Shown: positions 10,942-20,666 of the stretch, one piece after another | Layout of the letters: every line of letters begins with the position of its first letter | How positions within the stretch are numbered: position 1 is the stretch's first letter | Assembly (NCBI RefSeq): GCF_017052585.1 | Contig: NZ_JAFFHZ010000001.1 | Coordinates: 2,522,501-2,586,500, forward strand | DNA: 64,000 bases | From: Paenibacillus apiarius | GTDB taxonomy: Bacteria > Bacillota > Bacilli > Paenibacillales > Paenibacillaceae | Direction of reading: 5' to 3' | The notes under the pieces: generated by a model | What the model saw: the letters and a program-made list of their open reading frames with translations, nothing else | Databases searched by the model: none | What the model was told of the DNA's origin: nothing | Made by a program: the position numbers and the translations under genes

Positions 10942-11880
10942 ATGGCCAAGAAGGTGAAAGTTGCCGAAATGGTGGAGCAGTGCCACCTGGAGGTATTGGC
11001 TGGCGAGCAAGGCTTGAAACGACTGATTACAGTCGATGATCTGCATCGTCCTGGGCTGGAGATGGCCGGGTATTTTGAATACCATCCGAAGGAACGGGTT
11101 CAACTCATTGGCAAGACGGAATTATCTTTCTTTGAAACGTTATCGCCGGAAGCGAAGCGTGAACGGATGCAATTGTTCTGCTCTGAGGAGATGCCGTGCA
11201 TTATCGTGACGAGAGGGCTCGAAGTGCCTCAGGAGCTGATGGACGTCTGCCAAGAACAGCAGGTTCCATTGCTGCGCTCTCAAATGGCGACGACGATTCT
11301 GTCGAGCCGCATTACGAACTTTCTGGAGAAAAAGTTGGCGCCGACCGCGACGATTCATGGCGTTTTGGTCGATGTATACGGTGTTGGAATGCTCATTTCG
11401 GGAGGCAGCGGAATCGGGAAAAGCGAAACCGCGTTGGAGCTAGTCAAACGTGGACACCGGCTTGTGGCGGACGATGCCGTAGAGATTCGGCAAACTTCCG
11501 ATTTTCAACTGCATGGCTCCGCGCCGGAACTGATTCGGCATTTGCTTGAAATTCGCGGTATCGGCATTATTAACGTCATGACCTTGTTCGGGGCAGGAGC
11601 GATTCGGAACAACAAGCGCATCAGCGTGGTCATTAAATTGGAGAATTGGCAACAAGATAAGCAATATGACCGTCTCGGCATTGACGAGGAGACAACGCGC
11701 ATCATTGATACCGATGTGCCGCTTGTGACGATTCCAGTGCGTCCCGGACGGAACTTGGCCGTAATTATCGAGGTTGCTGCGATGAACTATCGGTTGAAGC
11801 GCATGGGGTACAACGCGGCGCTGCAGTTCACCAATAAGCTGACGGAAACAATTGCTGAGGATATGGAAGATTTTGATTAA
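10942..11880 (+). CDS. hprK: HPr kinase/phosphorylase
   Basis: Bifunctional enzyme that phosphorylates and dephosphorylates Ser46 of HPr/Crh and so controls carbon catabolite repression through CcpA. Its 312 residues match the family length. The hallmark P-loop GGSGIGKSE begins at residue 154, and the HPrK signature [15 protein letters not shown] follows near 207. ATG follows CGAAGGAGTG. It is the first gene of hprK-lgt-ppaX-yvoF, the same order as in B. subtilis. The likely substrate protein is encoded at 32833 in this window. Confidence 0.97.
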   Translation: MAKKVKVAEMVEQCHLEVLAGEQGLKRLITVDDLHRPGLEMAGYFEYHPKERVQLIGKTELSFFETLSPEAKRERMQLFCSEEMPCIIVTRGLEVPQELMDVCQEQQVPLLRSQMATTILSSRITNFLEKKLAPTATIHGVLVDVYGVGMLISGGSGIGKSETALELVKRGHRLVADDAVEIRQTSDFQLHGSAPELIRHLLEIRGIGIINVMTLFGAGAIRNNKRISVVIKLENWQQDKQYDRLGIDEETTRIIDTDVPLVTIPVRPGRNLAVIIEVAAMNYRLKRMGYNAALQFTNKLTETIAEDMEDFD

Positions 11881-11923
11881 TATCGATTCGTATGCATACT
11901 GGATAAATGAAGGAGTGTGAAGG

Positions 11924-13099
11924 ATGGCAACACTGTTGCTCGATCCGATAGCCTTCCAGCTAGGACCGCTGAAGGTGCATTGGTACGGCTTGATTCTCGG
12001 CACGGCTGCGCTGGTCGGACTGTTGTTGGCTATTCGTGAAGGGAAGCGCTTTGGTGTTTCTCAAGATTTTTTCATGGATTTATTATTGTTCGGTGTACCT
12101 TCCGCTCTTGTCGGGGCGCGTGCGTATTATGTCGCGTTCAAATGGGATGACTATAAGGATGACTGGCTTGAAATATTTAAAATTTGGCATGGAGGCATTG
12201 CGATATATGGCGCTTTAATCGGTGCGGTCATCTGTGCCTTGATCTATGTAAGGAAAAAGGGTTACAGCTTCTGGCGCATCGCCGACTTCTGCGCGCCCGG
12301 GCTGCTGATCGGACAAGCGATCGGACGCTGGGGCAACTATGTCAACCAAGAAGCTTACGGCGGACCAGTCTCGGAGTCTTTCTTGCGCAACACGCTTCAT
12401 TTGCCTGACTTTATCGTTAATCAAATGAATGTGAACGGCACGTTCCATCATCCCACGTTCTTATACGAATCAGTATGGAGCTTCGTGGGCGTCCTGCTCT
12501 TGTTCGGACTGCGACGCTTGCGCGGTGTTCGAAGCGGCGAGGTGTTCATCAGCTACTTGATCTGGTATTCAATTGGCCGATTCTTCATCGAAGGCTTGCG
12601 CACAGACAGCTTGGCCTATCAAGGAGCGGATTGGGTCGTATCCTTGGTGGATGCATTATGGTCGCCGATGTATGTCTTATTTGAACCAGGCTTCTTGGAT
12701 CCCGAGTATGGCAACGTGCGGATTTCCCAGCTGCTGGCCATCTTCCTTATCGTAGCGGGAGTTATTCTGATTATAGTCCGCCGTGCAACGGGGGCGGCGA
12801 GCACCCTGTACAGCTCGCCGATTGTATCTGCGCCCGGACAGGCCCATGCTGCGCCTGTACAGAGTGAAGGCAACGGCAGCCCTCAGGCTGGTGACGCCAA
12901 GTACAATGCCGTCAATTCTGCGGCAGTGCAGGAGAATAAGTTCGAGCCCGATCGGGAGCCGGAAAAGGAACACATTGCGGATACCGATTCCGGGGCTCTC
13001 GAAGCGGACGCTGTCCCTGAACAGGTGAGCGAGGAGCCTGCGGCGGGCGATGCTTCCAGCCAAGCGCCGGGGGCTAACAGTGAAACAAAGGAGAATTAG
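11924..13099 (+). CDS. lgt: prolipoprotein diacylglyceryl transferase with a long acidic tail
   Basis: Integral membrane enzyme that moves diacylglycerol from phosphatidylglycerol to the lipobox Cys of prolipoproteins. Several membrane spans are visible, and the signature GRWGNYVNQEAYGG starts at residue 134. The usual Lgt is about 270-300 residues; this one is 391. The extra part (about 295-391) is a low-complexity tail rich in Ala, Glu, Pro and Ser that follows the last membrane segment and is probably disordered. Start by AGGAGTG. It is 43 bases from hprK and 5 bases from ppaX. Confidence 0.96.
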   Translation: MATLLLDPIAFQLGPLKVHWYGLILGTAALVGLLLAIREGKRFGVSQDFFMDLLLFGVPSALVGARAYYVAFKWDDYKDDWLEIFKIWHGGIAIYGALIGAVICALIYVRKKGYSFWRIADFCAPGLLIGQAIGRWGNYVNQEAYGGPVSESFLRNTLHLPDFIVNQMNVNGTFHHPTFLYESVWSFVGVLLLFGLRRLRGVRSGEVFISYLIWYSIGRFFIEGLRTDSLAYQGADWVVSLVDALWSPMYVLFEPGFLDPEYGNVRISQLLAIFLIVAGVILIIVRRATGAASTLYSSPIVSAPGQAHAAPVQSEGNGSPQAGDAKYNAVNSAAVQENKFEPDREPEKEHIADTDSGALEADAVPEQVSEEPAAGDASSQAPGANSETKEN

Positions 13100-13104
13100 C
13101 ATAT

Positions 13105-13758
13105 ATGATTCAAACGGTATTATTTGATCTGGACGGCACCATTATCGACACGAATGAGCTTATCATTCAGACCTTCCTGCACGTGCTGAAGGATAAGACG
13201 CCGTCTCCGTTCGCGCGCGAGTCGATCATTCCGAGCATGGGGCTTCCGTTGGAGCATCAAATCCGTATTTTTACCGGGTTGGAGCAGGTGGATGATCTCG
13301 TGGAGGCTTACCGGGAATATAACATTGCCCGCCATGACGAGTTGGTGCGCGAATTTCCCCACGTTACCGAAGTCATTGAGACGCTGCATCGACATGGAAT
13401 TCGGCTCGGGGTCGTAACGACGAAGATGCGCCTTACGACCGAGCGGGCGCTGCGCATGTTCGGACTGTATGAGCAATTGGGAACGATCGTTACCATTCAG
13501 GACGTGACGCAGCCTAAGCCTCATCCTGAACCGGTTCTTCGAGCCATCGAGGCGCTGCAGGCCGATCCGGCCACCACACTCATGGTAGGGGATAGTCCTG
13601 CAGATATTCAATCCGCTAATGCGGCAGGTGCGATATCGTGCGGCGTGGCTTGGTCGTTGAAGGGGGAAGCGGTTCTGCGGCAGTACGACCCTCGCCATAT
13701 TATCCATGATATGCGCGATTTGTACGCGCTCGTCGGATTGGAGCGGGATGAAGGGTGA
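13105..13758 (+). CDS. ppaX: pyrophosphatase PpaX (HAD family)
   Basis: Haloacid-dehalogenase-type phosphatase. In B. subtilis PpaX hydrolyses the pyrophosphate produced when HPr kinase/phosphorylase dephosphorylates Ser-P-HPr. Motif I is DLDGTIIDTNE, motif II VVTTKMR, and motif III/IV PKPHPEP with MVGDSPADIQSA. At 217 residues it is the expected length. AAAGGAG lies 11 bases before the ATG. The stop overlaps the start of the next gene, so translation is probably coupled. Confidence 0.93.
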   Translation: MIQTVLFDLDGTIIDTNELIIQTFLHVLKDKTPSPFARESIIPSMGLPLEHQIRIFTGLEQVDDLVEAYREYNIARHDELVREFPHVTEVIETLHRHGIRLGVVTTKMRLTTERALRMFGLYEQLGTIVTIQDVTQPKPHPEPVLRAIEALQADPATTLMVGDSPADIQSANAAGAISCGVAWSLKGEAVLRQYDPRHIIHDMRDLYALVGLERDEG

Positions 13759-14249
13759 GAGACGTTGAGCGGCATCCCGTAGAAGGTCCGAACAGCTTGT
13801 GGCAAATATACCGTACGGTCAGTCCTTGGAAAGGCATGTGGAATTTCATATGCATCCAACTGGCCCGATATTGCCCCTCCTTGCGGGTCAAGCTGTGGAT
13901 CTACCGCCGGCTGCTTCGTATGAAGGTGGGGCAGCACACGGCGTTCGGTCTGATGGCGATGGTGGATGTATTTTTTCCGGAGCGCATCGAGATTGGGGAC
14001 AACACGGTTATCGGGTATAATTCTACCATTTTGGCGCATGAGTATTTGATTCATGAGTATCGGCTCGGAGCCGTTCGGATCGGCAGCAACGTCATGATCG
14101 GAGCAAACAGCACCATTTTGCCCGGGGTGACCATTGGAGACGGCGCCGTGGTAGCTGCGGGAACTGTTGTGCATAAGGACGTCTTGCCTGGTCACATGGT
14201 CGGCGGCAATCCGATGCAGGTGATCCGTGAGTCCTCCCGTTCATCTTAG
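13755..14249 (+). CDS. yvoF: hexapeptide-repeat acyltransferase, YvoF-like
   Basis: Left-handed beta-helix transferase of the LbH/xenobiotic acetyltransferase type, 164 residues. Imperfect hexapeptide repeats run through IEIGDNTVIGYNSTIL and VRIGSNVMIGANSTILPGVT. The predicted start is GTG at 13755, overlapping the ppaX stop by 4 bases. Its position after ppaX matches B. subtilis yvoF. The substrate is unknown in both. Confidence 0.85.
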   Translation: MRDVERHPVEGPNSLWQIYRTVSPWKGMWNFICIQLARYCPSLRVKLWIYRRLLRMKVGQHTAFGLMAMVDVFFPERIEIGDNTVIGYNSTILAHEYLIHEYRLGAVRIGSNVMIGANSTILPGVTIGDGAVVAAGTVVHKDVLPGHMVGGNPMQVIRESSRSS

Positions 14250-14289
14250 AAACACAACGCTTCTAACAGACTAAATAGTATACCTGCAG

Positions 14290-14326
14290 ACCGGAAGAAA
14301 TGGCTAAGCCACAGCTTCCGGTTTTT
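14290..14326 (+). terminator. terminator of the hprK operon
   Basis: The arms ACCGGAAG and CTTCCGGT pair around a loop and are followed by TTTTTGG. Confidence 0.8.
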
Positions 14327-14455
14327 GGTTTGTACCTCTATGTTTGATAAACGTGGACGCAGCGCAGAGCCGACTGAAAAATGGGAATGACATTGAAGGA
14401 GAATTATGCTAGTTTTGTATGTATGTAATGATAGGAAAATGAGGGAAATGGCATC

Positions 14456-15694
14456 ATGTGGATGAAACGTATAGCAGTCGTATTACTGCTCATTGCTGTC
14501 TTGTGCTCCACTTTGCTTATTATGGACACGGATAGGGCAAGGGTATTATCGTACCGAATCGAATGGGAAGGCAACGCGCGGGAAGATAGAAACGCTATTC
14601 AGATTGGAGATGAATGGTACATTCCGACCGACGTGCTGGCCCAAGCCTACGGGATTCAAGTGCAGGCGAGGGGCAGCGAATTGCAGCTGTCAACAACGGC
14701 GAACGGGAAATCACATTGGAATTACAAGCCTATTCATTATCGAGATGAAGTCATTACTGTGATGTACCACAACATTGAGAAAAATCCGAGCCACGTGACG
14801 TTCATCTCGCCATACCAGTTGGAAGATCAATTGCAGCACATGCTGAATGACAATTTTCACTTTATTACGATGGAACAATACATAAATTTTATGCTCCATG
14901 GGGGAGCGGTACCGCCGAATGCTGTTTTATTGACTTTTGATGACGGGTATGAGTCTTTTTATAGCGAAGTATATCCTATCTTGTTAAAATATCGTTTAAC
15001 CGCTGCCAACTTCGTCATCGTATCCTCGATCGACAACCGCAAGCAGATAGGGCGTCCCAAATTGAGTTGGGCGCAAATGCGGGAAATGAAGCAGCACGGG
15101 ATGAGCTTTTATAGCCATACTTATGATTCACATGCGTACGCTTCCATCGATCAACGCGGAAAACAGAGGCCGATGTTGACTCACCAGCTGTATCTGGCGA
15201 AAGAACGGAGGCTGGAAACGGACAAGGAATATATAACCCGAATTAAGCATGATCTGGGAAAAGCTGAATTGCGGTTAAAGGAGATGCTCGGGAATGAGAG
15301 GAGCGTGCTTGCGTTTCCGTATGGTGCCTATAACCAGGACGTGCTCAAGGTGTGCAAGGAGCTTGGCATCGATCTTACATTTACGGTCAAGCCGGGCATT
15401 AACCAGCGCACGAGGCCGAATGGTTTCCGAATCAATGCCGGTAACCAGCAGATTCTTTCGGCTGATTTAATCGAACAAATGCGCAACCGGGGCCTAAGGA
15501 CGAAGCTGTCACGCGCCAAGTCGCCGAACGTCGTCAAATGGAATGGTACGGCGTTGGGCTTCGAACGAACACCTGTCGTAAAGAATGGACAGTGGTATTT
15601 GCCGCTAGGCGAGCTTCGAAACGTCTTCGGACTGCGCTACCAAATCGATTCCTCTTTGCAAAGGGTGCGATTATTTACTGAAACCCGACAATAG
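14456..15694 (+). CDS. membrane-anchored polysaccharide deacetylase
   Basis: A 412-residue protein with one N-terminal hydrophobic anchor (about 4-22, no lipobox) and a NodB-type deacetylase core. Motif 1 is LTFDDGYESF and the metal-binding motif 2 is SHTYDSH. FPYGAYNQDVLK follows further on. Short stalk-like modules flank the core: AIQIGDEWYIPTDVLAQAYG near residue 50 and VVKNGQWYLPLGELRNVFG near 375, resembling copper-amine-oxidase-N-like wall-associated repeats. It probably removes acetyl groups from cell-wall or exopolysaccharide GlcNAc outside the membrane. The next gene is a membrane acyltransferase. Confidence 0.88.
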   Translation: MWMKRIAVVLLLIAVLCSTLLIMDTDRARVLSYRIEWEGNAREDRNAIQIGDEWYIPTDVLAQAYGIQVQARGSELQLSTTANGKSHWNYKPIHYRDEVITVMYHNIEKNPSHVTFISPYQLEDQLQHMLNDNFHFITMEQYINFMLHGGAVPPNAVLLTFDDGYESFYSEVYPILLKYRLTAANFVIVSSIDNRKQIGRPKLSWAQMREMKQHGMSFYSHTYDSHAYASIDQRGKQRPMLTHQLYLAKERRLETDKEYITRIKHDLGKAELRLKEMLGNERSVLAFPYGAYNQDVLKVCKELGIDLTFTVKPGINQRTRPNGFRINAGNQQILSADLIEQMRNRGLRTKLSRAKSPNVVKWNGTALGFERTPVVKNGQWYLPLGELRNVFGLRYQIDSSLQRVRLFTETRQ

Positions 15695-15728
15695 AGAACA
15701 AAAGACAAACCGAATAGGGGGGATGGGA

Positions 15729-16913
15729 ATGGCGGCACGCAAGGAGCGCATTACAACGATACCTATCGTTCGTGCGCTGGCCATGCTTGGTGTAATAAGT
15801 GTCCATGCAACCTCGGATGCGGCCGTAGAAATGACTCGATCGAAAATGTACTATGGGTACACGTTCTTTAATATTTTTTTTAAATACGGCACGCCGACGT
15901 TCATTTTACTGAGCAGTTTTGTTTTATTTTATAATTATGGCGGGCGGGAAATGCTCCAATCGTCTGTGCTCAGGAAGTTTTATCGCAATCGTCTGCGGTA
16001 TGTCATTATTCCGTACATGCTTAGTTCGATCTTTTATTTTACGTTCGTACATACGACGATCTACACGGATCGAGGCTGGGATGAGATGATGCGCATATTT
16101 GCCGCTCAGATTCTAACCGGTTCAGCGTATACTCACTTATATTTTGTTTTCATCAGCATCCAGTTCTATCTTTTGTTTCCGCTCATGCTGCAGCTGTTTC
16201 GCTCACGTAAAGTTACGGCTTGGGCGATACCCCTTGGGCTGTTGCTCCAATGGATATTCGTCGTGTGGAATAAATACGACTTGCAAGTCGTGGCGAAGGG
16301 CAGCATAGCGTTATCGTATATGAGCTATTATTTCTTGGGCGCTTATTTGGGCTTGAATTACGAGCGCGTTCGTCCATGGTTAAGCTCGTTGGGGATGAAG
16401 GGCACGCAAACGTCTTACCGTATCGGAACGGCACTTCTGTGGGCAAGTTGGCTCGTGTGCGCGCTTCTGCATGTGCAGATTTGGTTCTGGACCCGTTCTA
16501 CAGGGCAAATCATGAATTCGTTAGTTTACGAACTGTTATGGAATATCCATACGCTGTTATCGGCCATCGTTCTCATGCAATTGGCCTTTTATTTGGAACG
16601 CCGGCTTCCGGACTTGCTGCGCCGCGCGATGGTTCGATTAGGGGAGTTGTCCTTTGGCATCTATTTGGTGCATCCCTTCTTCCTTGCCGCGTATCGGCAG
16701 GTACCGTGGCATCAGGGCAAATCGCTGCTGTATCCGCTCTATTTGGCGGGCGGATATATGTTTGCTCTCGGCATGTCGTGGCTCGTCGTGTCGCTCGCGT
16801 TCAGTTATATTCCCTTTGCATGGGTAGGGTTGGGTGCTCCTCCAAGCCGTTCCTTGGCCAATAGACGCCGAAGCTCGATGGTATCTGTAAGCTCAACCAG
16901 CTCGGGCGCCTGA
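15729..16913 (+). CDS. integral membrane acyltransferase (acyltransferase family 3)
   Basis: About ten membrane segments and the family-3 acyltransferase pattern. It opens with PIVRALAMLGVISVHATSDA, whose His is the expected catalytic residue, and has RLGELSFGIYLVHPFFL near the end. Such proteins O-acetylate or otherwise acylate extracellular polysaccharide. An ATG lies at 15723 and another, in frame, at 15729. The AGGGGG site touches the first, so the second is preferred. It follows the deacetylase by 34 bases and is probably co-transcribed, giving a paired deacetylase/acylase for a surface glycan. Confidence 0.87.
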   Translation: MAARKERITTIPIVRALAMLGVISVHATSDAAVEMTRSKMYYGYTFFNIFFKYGTPTFILLSSFVLFYNYGGREMLQSSVLRKFYRNRLRYVIIPYMLSSIFYFTFVHTTIYTDRGWDEMMRIFAAQILTGSAYTHLYFVFISIQFYLLFPLMLQLFRSRKVTAWAIPLGLLLQWIFVVWNKYDLQVVAKGSIALSYMSYYFLGAYLGLNYERVRPWLSSLGMKGTQTSYRIGTALLWASWLVCALLHVQIWFWTRSTGQIMNSLVYELLWNIHTLLSAIVLMQLAFYLERRLPDLLRRAMVRLGELSFGIYLVHPFFLAAYRQVPWHQGKSLLYPLYLAGGYMFALGMSWLVVSLAFSYIPFAWVGLGAPPSRSLANRRRSSMVSVSSTSSGA

Positions 16914-16935
16914 GAAACGTTCGAAAAGATGGATA

Positions 16936-16967
16936 AGTCGTCTGCGCATGTGCGCAGGCGGCTTTTT
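16936..16967 (+). terminator. terminator after the acyltransferase gene
   Basis: TCTGCGCA / TGCGCAGG form a long stem with G-U pairs, followed by GGCTTTTTTC. Confidence 0.85.
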
Positions 16968-17079
16968 TCTTAACGTTGGATGAAACCATTCTCTGTATAC
17001 GGTCATTTATCCTCTTGAAGCGTTGCGAAGGTGCCTTGAGCCGAGAAAAATGGGGCGTTAACGCTTTTTCTATATTTAC

Positions 17080-17216
17080 CCTTTTGGCCACTCTCCCAAT
17101 GTCTCAGACTGTGTGATGAAAGCTTGGTGCGTGGTGATTGAATTAAGAAGGATCAATCGATGTTTACCTACTCTGAAGCGATTAAAATCCGAATAGTTGG
17201 GAGAGTGGACAAAAGG
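17080..17216. repeat. MITE-like inverted repeat, 137 bp
   Basis: CCTTTTGGCCACTCTCCCAA at 17080-17099 is mirrored by TTGGGAGAGTGGACAAAAGG at 17197-17216, with 19 of 20 positions matching. The inner 97 bases show no gene. Long near-perfect terminal repeats around a short non-coding core are what a miniature transposable element looks like. Alternatively the two arms form the base of a long RNA stem. Confidence 0.55.
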
Positions 17217-17219
17217 TCG

Positions 17220-17335
17220 TTTCAATTCCCGCCTTAGCGGCAGAACGCGCGGTTTCCCACAAATGAACAGACTGAATAAGCCCTTCCTTAGGAAGGGGGC
17301 TCTGGAAACAAACTAGGGACGGGAAGGATTGACGC
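17220..17335 (+). other. nested-hairpin region upstream of hisZ
   Basis: Three concentric complementary pairs are visible: AATTCCCG with CGGGAAGGATT, GGTTTCC with GGAAAC, and AGCCCTTCC with GAAGGGGGCT. No T run follows the inner hairpin. The antiterminator sequence of a T-box (AGGGTGGNACCGCG) is absent. It may be a structured his-operon leader or part of the neighbouring repeat. Confidence 0.35.
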
Positions 17336-17438
17336 GTCGTTCGTTCCGTGATAATATACTTTTAAATTTCTTCATTTTGCTAATAAGGTAACTTGGTAAT
17401 ATATTAACACACTAAAGCGTTAAGAGCGGAGTGACAGG

Positions 17439-18581
17439 ATGACAAAGCCAAGAATGTTCGAGAAACCTTCCGGTGTGCGTGATTATTTGCCAGAAGCCGT
17501 GCGCAAGCTGCGATATATCGAGCGCGAAGCGCTCCATACGATGGAATGCTGGGGATACAAGCAGCTTATTACGCCTACAATGGAGTTCTATGATACGGTA
17601 GGCACGGCAAGCTCCACTTCGGACCATAAGCTGTTCAAGCTCCTGAATCAACGAGGAACGACGATGGTGCTTCGTTCCGATATGACGGCCCCGATAGCGC
17701 GCGTTGTTTCTTCGCTGCTTGGCAAGGAGCCATTTCCGATTCGGCTGTCCTATCATGCCAACGTGTTTCGTTCCATGGAGGAGGAGGCGGGTCGGGAAGC
17801 CGAGTTCTATCAGACGGGGGCCGAACTGGTCGGGGACGGATCTCCGGAAGCGGATGCGGAAGTGATTGCACTGGCGATAGCGTGTCTGAAAGCGACGGGC
17901 ATCGAACGATTTAAGGTTGCTCTAGGTCACCACGGATATTTGCAGGGTTTATTCCAATATACGCTGCCGCAGGGCGAGGAACCGCAGACAAGGCTTAAGC
18001 AGTGCCTGGTACAACGGGATGTGGTCGGCTTCCGCGAGCAGGTGAGCCTTTTGGATGTGACGGCTGAACGGAAGGAACGATTGGAAGCCGTGCTTCAGCT
18101 GCGGGGCGGCCGGAGCGTGTTGGCAACCGCGCGGGGCATCGCCGATGAGCCTGTGATGGAGGCTTCCCTTCTTCATTTGGAGCAGGTGTGGGAAGTGCTT
18201 GAAGCTTACGGTGTCAGCGAGCATATTGTGCTTGATCTGACGATGATGGGCGATTTTTCTTATTATACAGGCATGATTTTCGAGGGGTATGCAGCCGAGA
18301 TGGGTTTTCCGGTAATGAGCGGAGGGCGGTATGACAATTTGCTGCAGCAATTCGGGCGTTCGGCGCCGGCTACCGGCTTCGCTCTTAAGACGACGCGCAT
18401 TATGGATGCCATATCGTTCGATCGGCAGGATAACGAACGCGAAGCGGCCGCCATGCTCATCCAATATGACGTGCTGTGCCGCAGAGAGGCGTTGATGGAA
18501 GCGGCCCGGCTTCGGGCCGAAGGCAGAATCGTCATTACGCAGCGCGTGGATCGGTTGGATAAGCCGATTGATGTTGACTGA
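17439..18581 (+). CDS. hisZ: ATP phosphoribosyltransferase regulatory subunit
   Basis: Histidyl-tRNA-synthetase-like protein that binds the short form of HisG and gives it activity and histidine feedback. At 380 residues it is the family length. Class II synthetase motifs are visible (VLRSDMTAPIARVVSS, EFYQTGAELVGD, SGGRYDNLLQQFG), without the tRNA-binding domain of HisS. ATG follows GGAGTGACAG. First gene of an eight-gene histidine operon. Confidence 0.95.
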   Translation: MTKPRMFEKPSGVRDYLPEAVRKLRYIEREALHTMECWGYKQLITPTMEFYDTVGTASSTSDHKLFKLLNQRGTTMVLRSDMTAPIARVVSSLLGKEPFPIRLSYHANVFRSMEEEAGREAEFYQTGAELVGDGSPEADAEVIALAIACLKATGIERFKVALGHHGYLQGLFQYTLPQGEEPQTRLKQCLVQRDVVGFREQVSLLDVTAERKERLEAVLQLRGGRSVLATARGIADEPVMEASLLHLEQVWEVLEAYGVSEHIVLDLTMMGDFSYYTGMIFEGYAAEMGFPVMSGGRYDNLLQQFGRSAPATGFALKTTRIMDAISFDRQDNEREAAAMLIQYDVLCRREALMEAARLRAEGRIVITQRVDRLDKPIDVD

Positions 18582-18619
18582 TTGGGAATTGACCATAATA
18601 CGGAAAGAGGGTGACGCTT

Positions 18620-19258
18620 GTGCAGGACTGGCTGAAGGTAGCTATGCCGAAGGGGCGTATTTACAAGCAAGCATCGGCTTTATTTCGCGAGGCCGGGCTG
18701 CCTGTCCCTGAGGATCTGGATGATTCGCGCAAATTAATTATCGACGTTCCTGCGGCGCAGATGCAGTTCATCATGGCGAAGCCGGTGGATGTGCCTACGT
18801 ATGTGGAGTATGGCGCGGCGGACGTCGGTATCGTGGGTAAAGACGTGCTGATGGAGGAAAGCAAGGACGTATACGAGCTGTTGGATCTCGGCATTGCCCG
18901 CTGCCGCATGTCGGTTATCGGACTCCCTTCGTGGAAGCCGGTTATTCATTTGCGCGTCGCAACGAAGTATCCGAATGCCGCCTCCCAATATTTTCGGGAA
19001 CAAGGCCAGCAGGTTGAAGTGATTAAGCTGAACGGTTCGATAGAACTGGCTCCGCTCATCGGGCTGGCGGATCGGATTGTGGATATGGTGGAGACGGGGA
19101 AGACGCTGAAGGAGAACGGCTTGGTGGAGCTGGAAGAAATGTTCGGCATCACGAGCCGCCTTATCGCGAACCGAGTGAGCTACCGCATGAAAAATGAATC
19201 TATTCAAGGGTTGTGCGATCGGCTCCAAGCCGTCATTCCACGGCAGGGGACATTGTAA
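18620..19258 (+). CDS. hisG: ATP phosphoribosyltransferase, short form
   Basis: First enzyme of histidine synthesis (ATP + PRPP). At about 212 residues it is the short HisG type that needs HisZ, and hisZ precedes it. The sequence opens [12 protein letters not shown] and has [10 protein letters not shown] and [23 protein letters not shown] at 18620 is preferred to GTG at 18611 because AGAGGG lies about 8 bases before the former. Confidence 0.95.
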   Translation: MQDWLKVAMPKGRIYKQASALFREAGLPVPEDLDDSRKLIIDVPAAQMQFIMAKPVDVPTYVEYGAADVGIVGKDVLMEESKDVYELLDLGIARCRMSVIGLPSWKPVIHLRVATKYPNAASQYFREQGQQVEVIKLNGSIELAPLIGLADRIVDMVETGKTLKENGLVELEEMFGITSRLIANRVSYRMKNESIQGLCDRLQAVIPRQGTL

Positions 19259-19313
19259 TTGCAGGGATTGTGTCATAGTAAGACATTGGATGGTGAAAAT
19301 GGAGGGAGAAACG

Positions 19314-20591
19314 ATGCGGATAGTGAAGGCGGCTGACTGGGGAATGACGCGTCAAGCGGACTATGGCACCCCTGAACAGATTGAAACGGTAAAGCGCATT
19401 GTGCGCGATGTGCGGCTAAAGGGAGATAAGGCTGTTCATGAGTACACCCTCATGCATGATAAGGTGGCGCTCTCTTCCGAACAGCTGCGCATTGCGGAGT
19501 CTGAAGTAGAAGCGGCATATAAGAGGGTGGAGGAATCCTTCCTTATTGCTATTCGTCAGGCCGCGGATAATATTCGCCGCTTCCATGAGAAGCAGAAGCG
19601 CGCCTCCTGGATGGAATTCCAGCCGGACGGTACGCTGCTCGGGCAGATTGTGCGTCCGCTCAAGCGTGTGGGTGTCTACGTTCCCGGAGGCAAAGCAGCC
19701 TATCCGTCCTCCGTTCTCATGAACGTTATTCCGGCGCAGGTGGCAGAGGTGCCGGAGATCGTCATGGTTACCCCTCCTGCAACCGGCGGCACAGATGGCA
19801 TCGACCCGTATATTCTTGTGGCCGCGGCAGAAGCAGGCGTGAAGGAGATGTACCGGGTCGGCGGCGCACAGGCCATAGCCGCGCTCGCATACGGCACGGA
19901 GACGATTGCGCCGGTCGACAAGATTTGCGGACCAGGCAACATTTATGTGGCGCTCGCGAAGCGGGAAGTGTATGGCGCCGTAGATATCGACAGCATCGCC
20001 GGTCCTTCCGAGATTGTCGTGCTGGCCGATGAGACGGCCCGACCGTCTTACGTCGCGGCAGATCTGCTCTCGCAGGCAGAGCATGACGAGATGGCGTCAG
20101 CAATGCTTATTACGAATTCCCCTTCGCTTGCCGATGCCGTATCTGCGGAAGTAGAGCGCCAGCTTGCCGTACTGCCGCGCCGCGATATCGCTGCGAAGTC
20201 AATCGAGCAATACGGAGCGATTCTCGTCGTGGACGATTTGCGTGAAGGCGTGAAGCTGGTCAACAAGATAGCGCCCGAACATCTGGAGATCTTGACGGAA
20301 GATCCGATGGAATGGGTCGGGTCGATTGAGAACGCAGGGGCCATCTTCCTCGGCGCTTATAGCTCCGAGCCGGTTGGGGACTACTTTGCCGGCCCGAATC
20401 ACATTATCCCGACGAACGGGACAGCCCGGTTCTCTTCTCCGGTCGACGTCGATATGTTCCTTAAGAAATCGAGTCTGATTCGCTACAGCAAGGAAGCGCT
20501 CCTTGCGAACGGCAAGATGATTATGGAGCTGGCGCGTCATGAAGGACTGGAGGCGCATGCCCGCGCCATTGAGGTTCGGCTGCTGACATGA
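19314..20591 (+). CDS. hisD: histidinol dehydrogenase
   Basis: Zinc enzyme for the last two oxidations, histidinol to histidine. The protein is 425 residues; an open frame runs 40 codons further upstream, but GGAGGGA sits just before this ATG. Typical blocks are [36 protein letters not shown] and [10 protein letters not shown], and zinc-site residues in [15 protein letters not shown] and [13 protein letters not shown]. Confidence 0.96.
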   Translation: MRIVKAADWGMTRQADYGTPEQIETVKRIVRDVRLKGDKAVHEYTLMHDKVALSSEQLRIAESEVEAAYKRVEESFLIAIRQAADNIRRFHEKQKRASWMEFQPDGTLLGQIVRPLKRVGVYVPGGKAAYPSSVLMNVIPAQVAEVPEIVMVTPPATGGTDGIDPYILVAAAEAGVKEMYRVGGAQAIAALAYGTETIAPVDKICGPGNIYVALAKREVYGAVDIDSIAGPSEIVVLADETARPSYVAADLLSQAEHDEMASAMLITNSPSLADAVSAEVERQLAVLPRRDIAAKSIEQYGAILVVDDLREGVKLVNKIAPEHLEILTEDPMEWVGSIENAGAIFLGAYSSEPVGDYFAGPNHIIPTNGTARFSSPVDVDMFLKKSSLIRYSKEALLANGKMIMELARHEGLEAHARAIEVRLLT

Positions 20592-20666
20592 ACCTCGCGT
20601 CGAATGGAACATTGCGATAATCTGCAATCTGCGAATAATTTTTGGGATAGAAGGGCGGAACCCCAC

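Noticed and set aside
16968-17438. T-box leader for the his operon
   Set aside because: The AGGGTGGNACCGCG antiterminator word and a clear specifier loop are not present.
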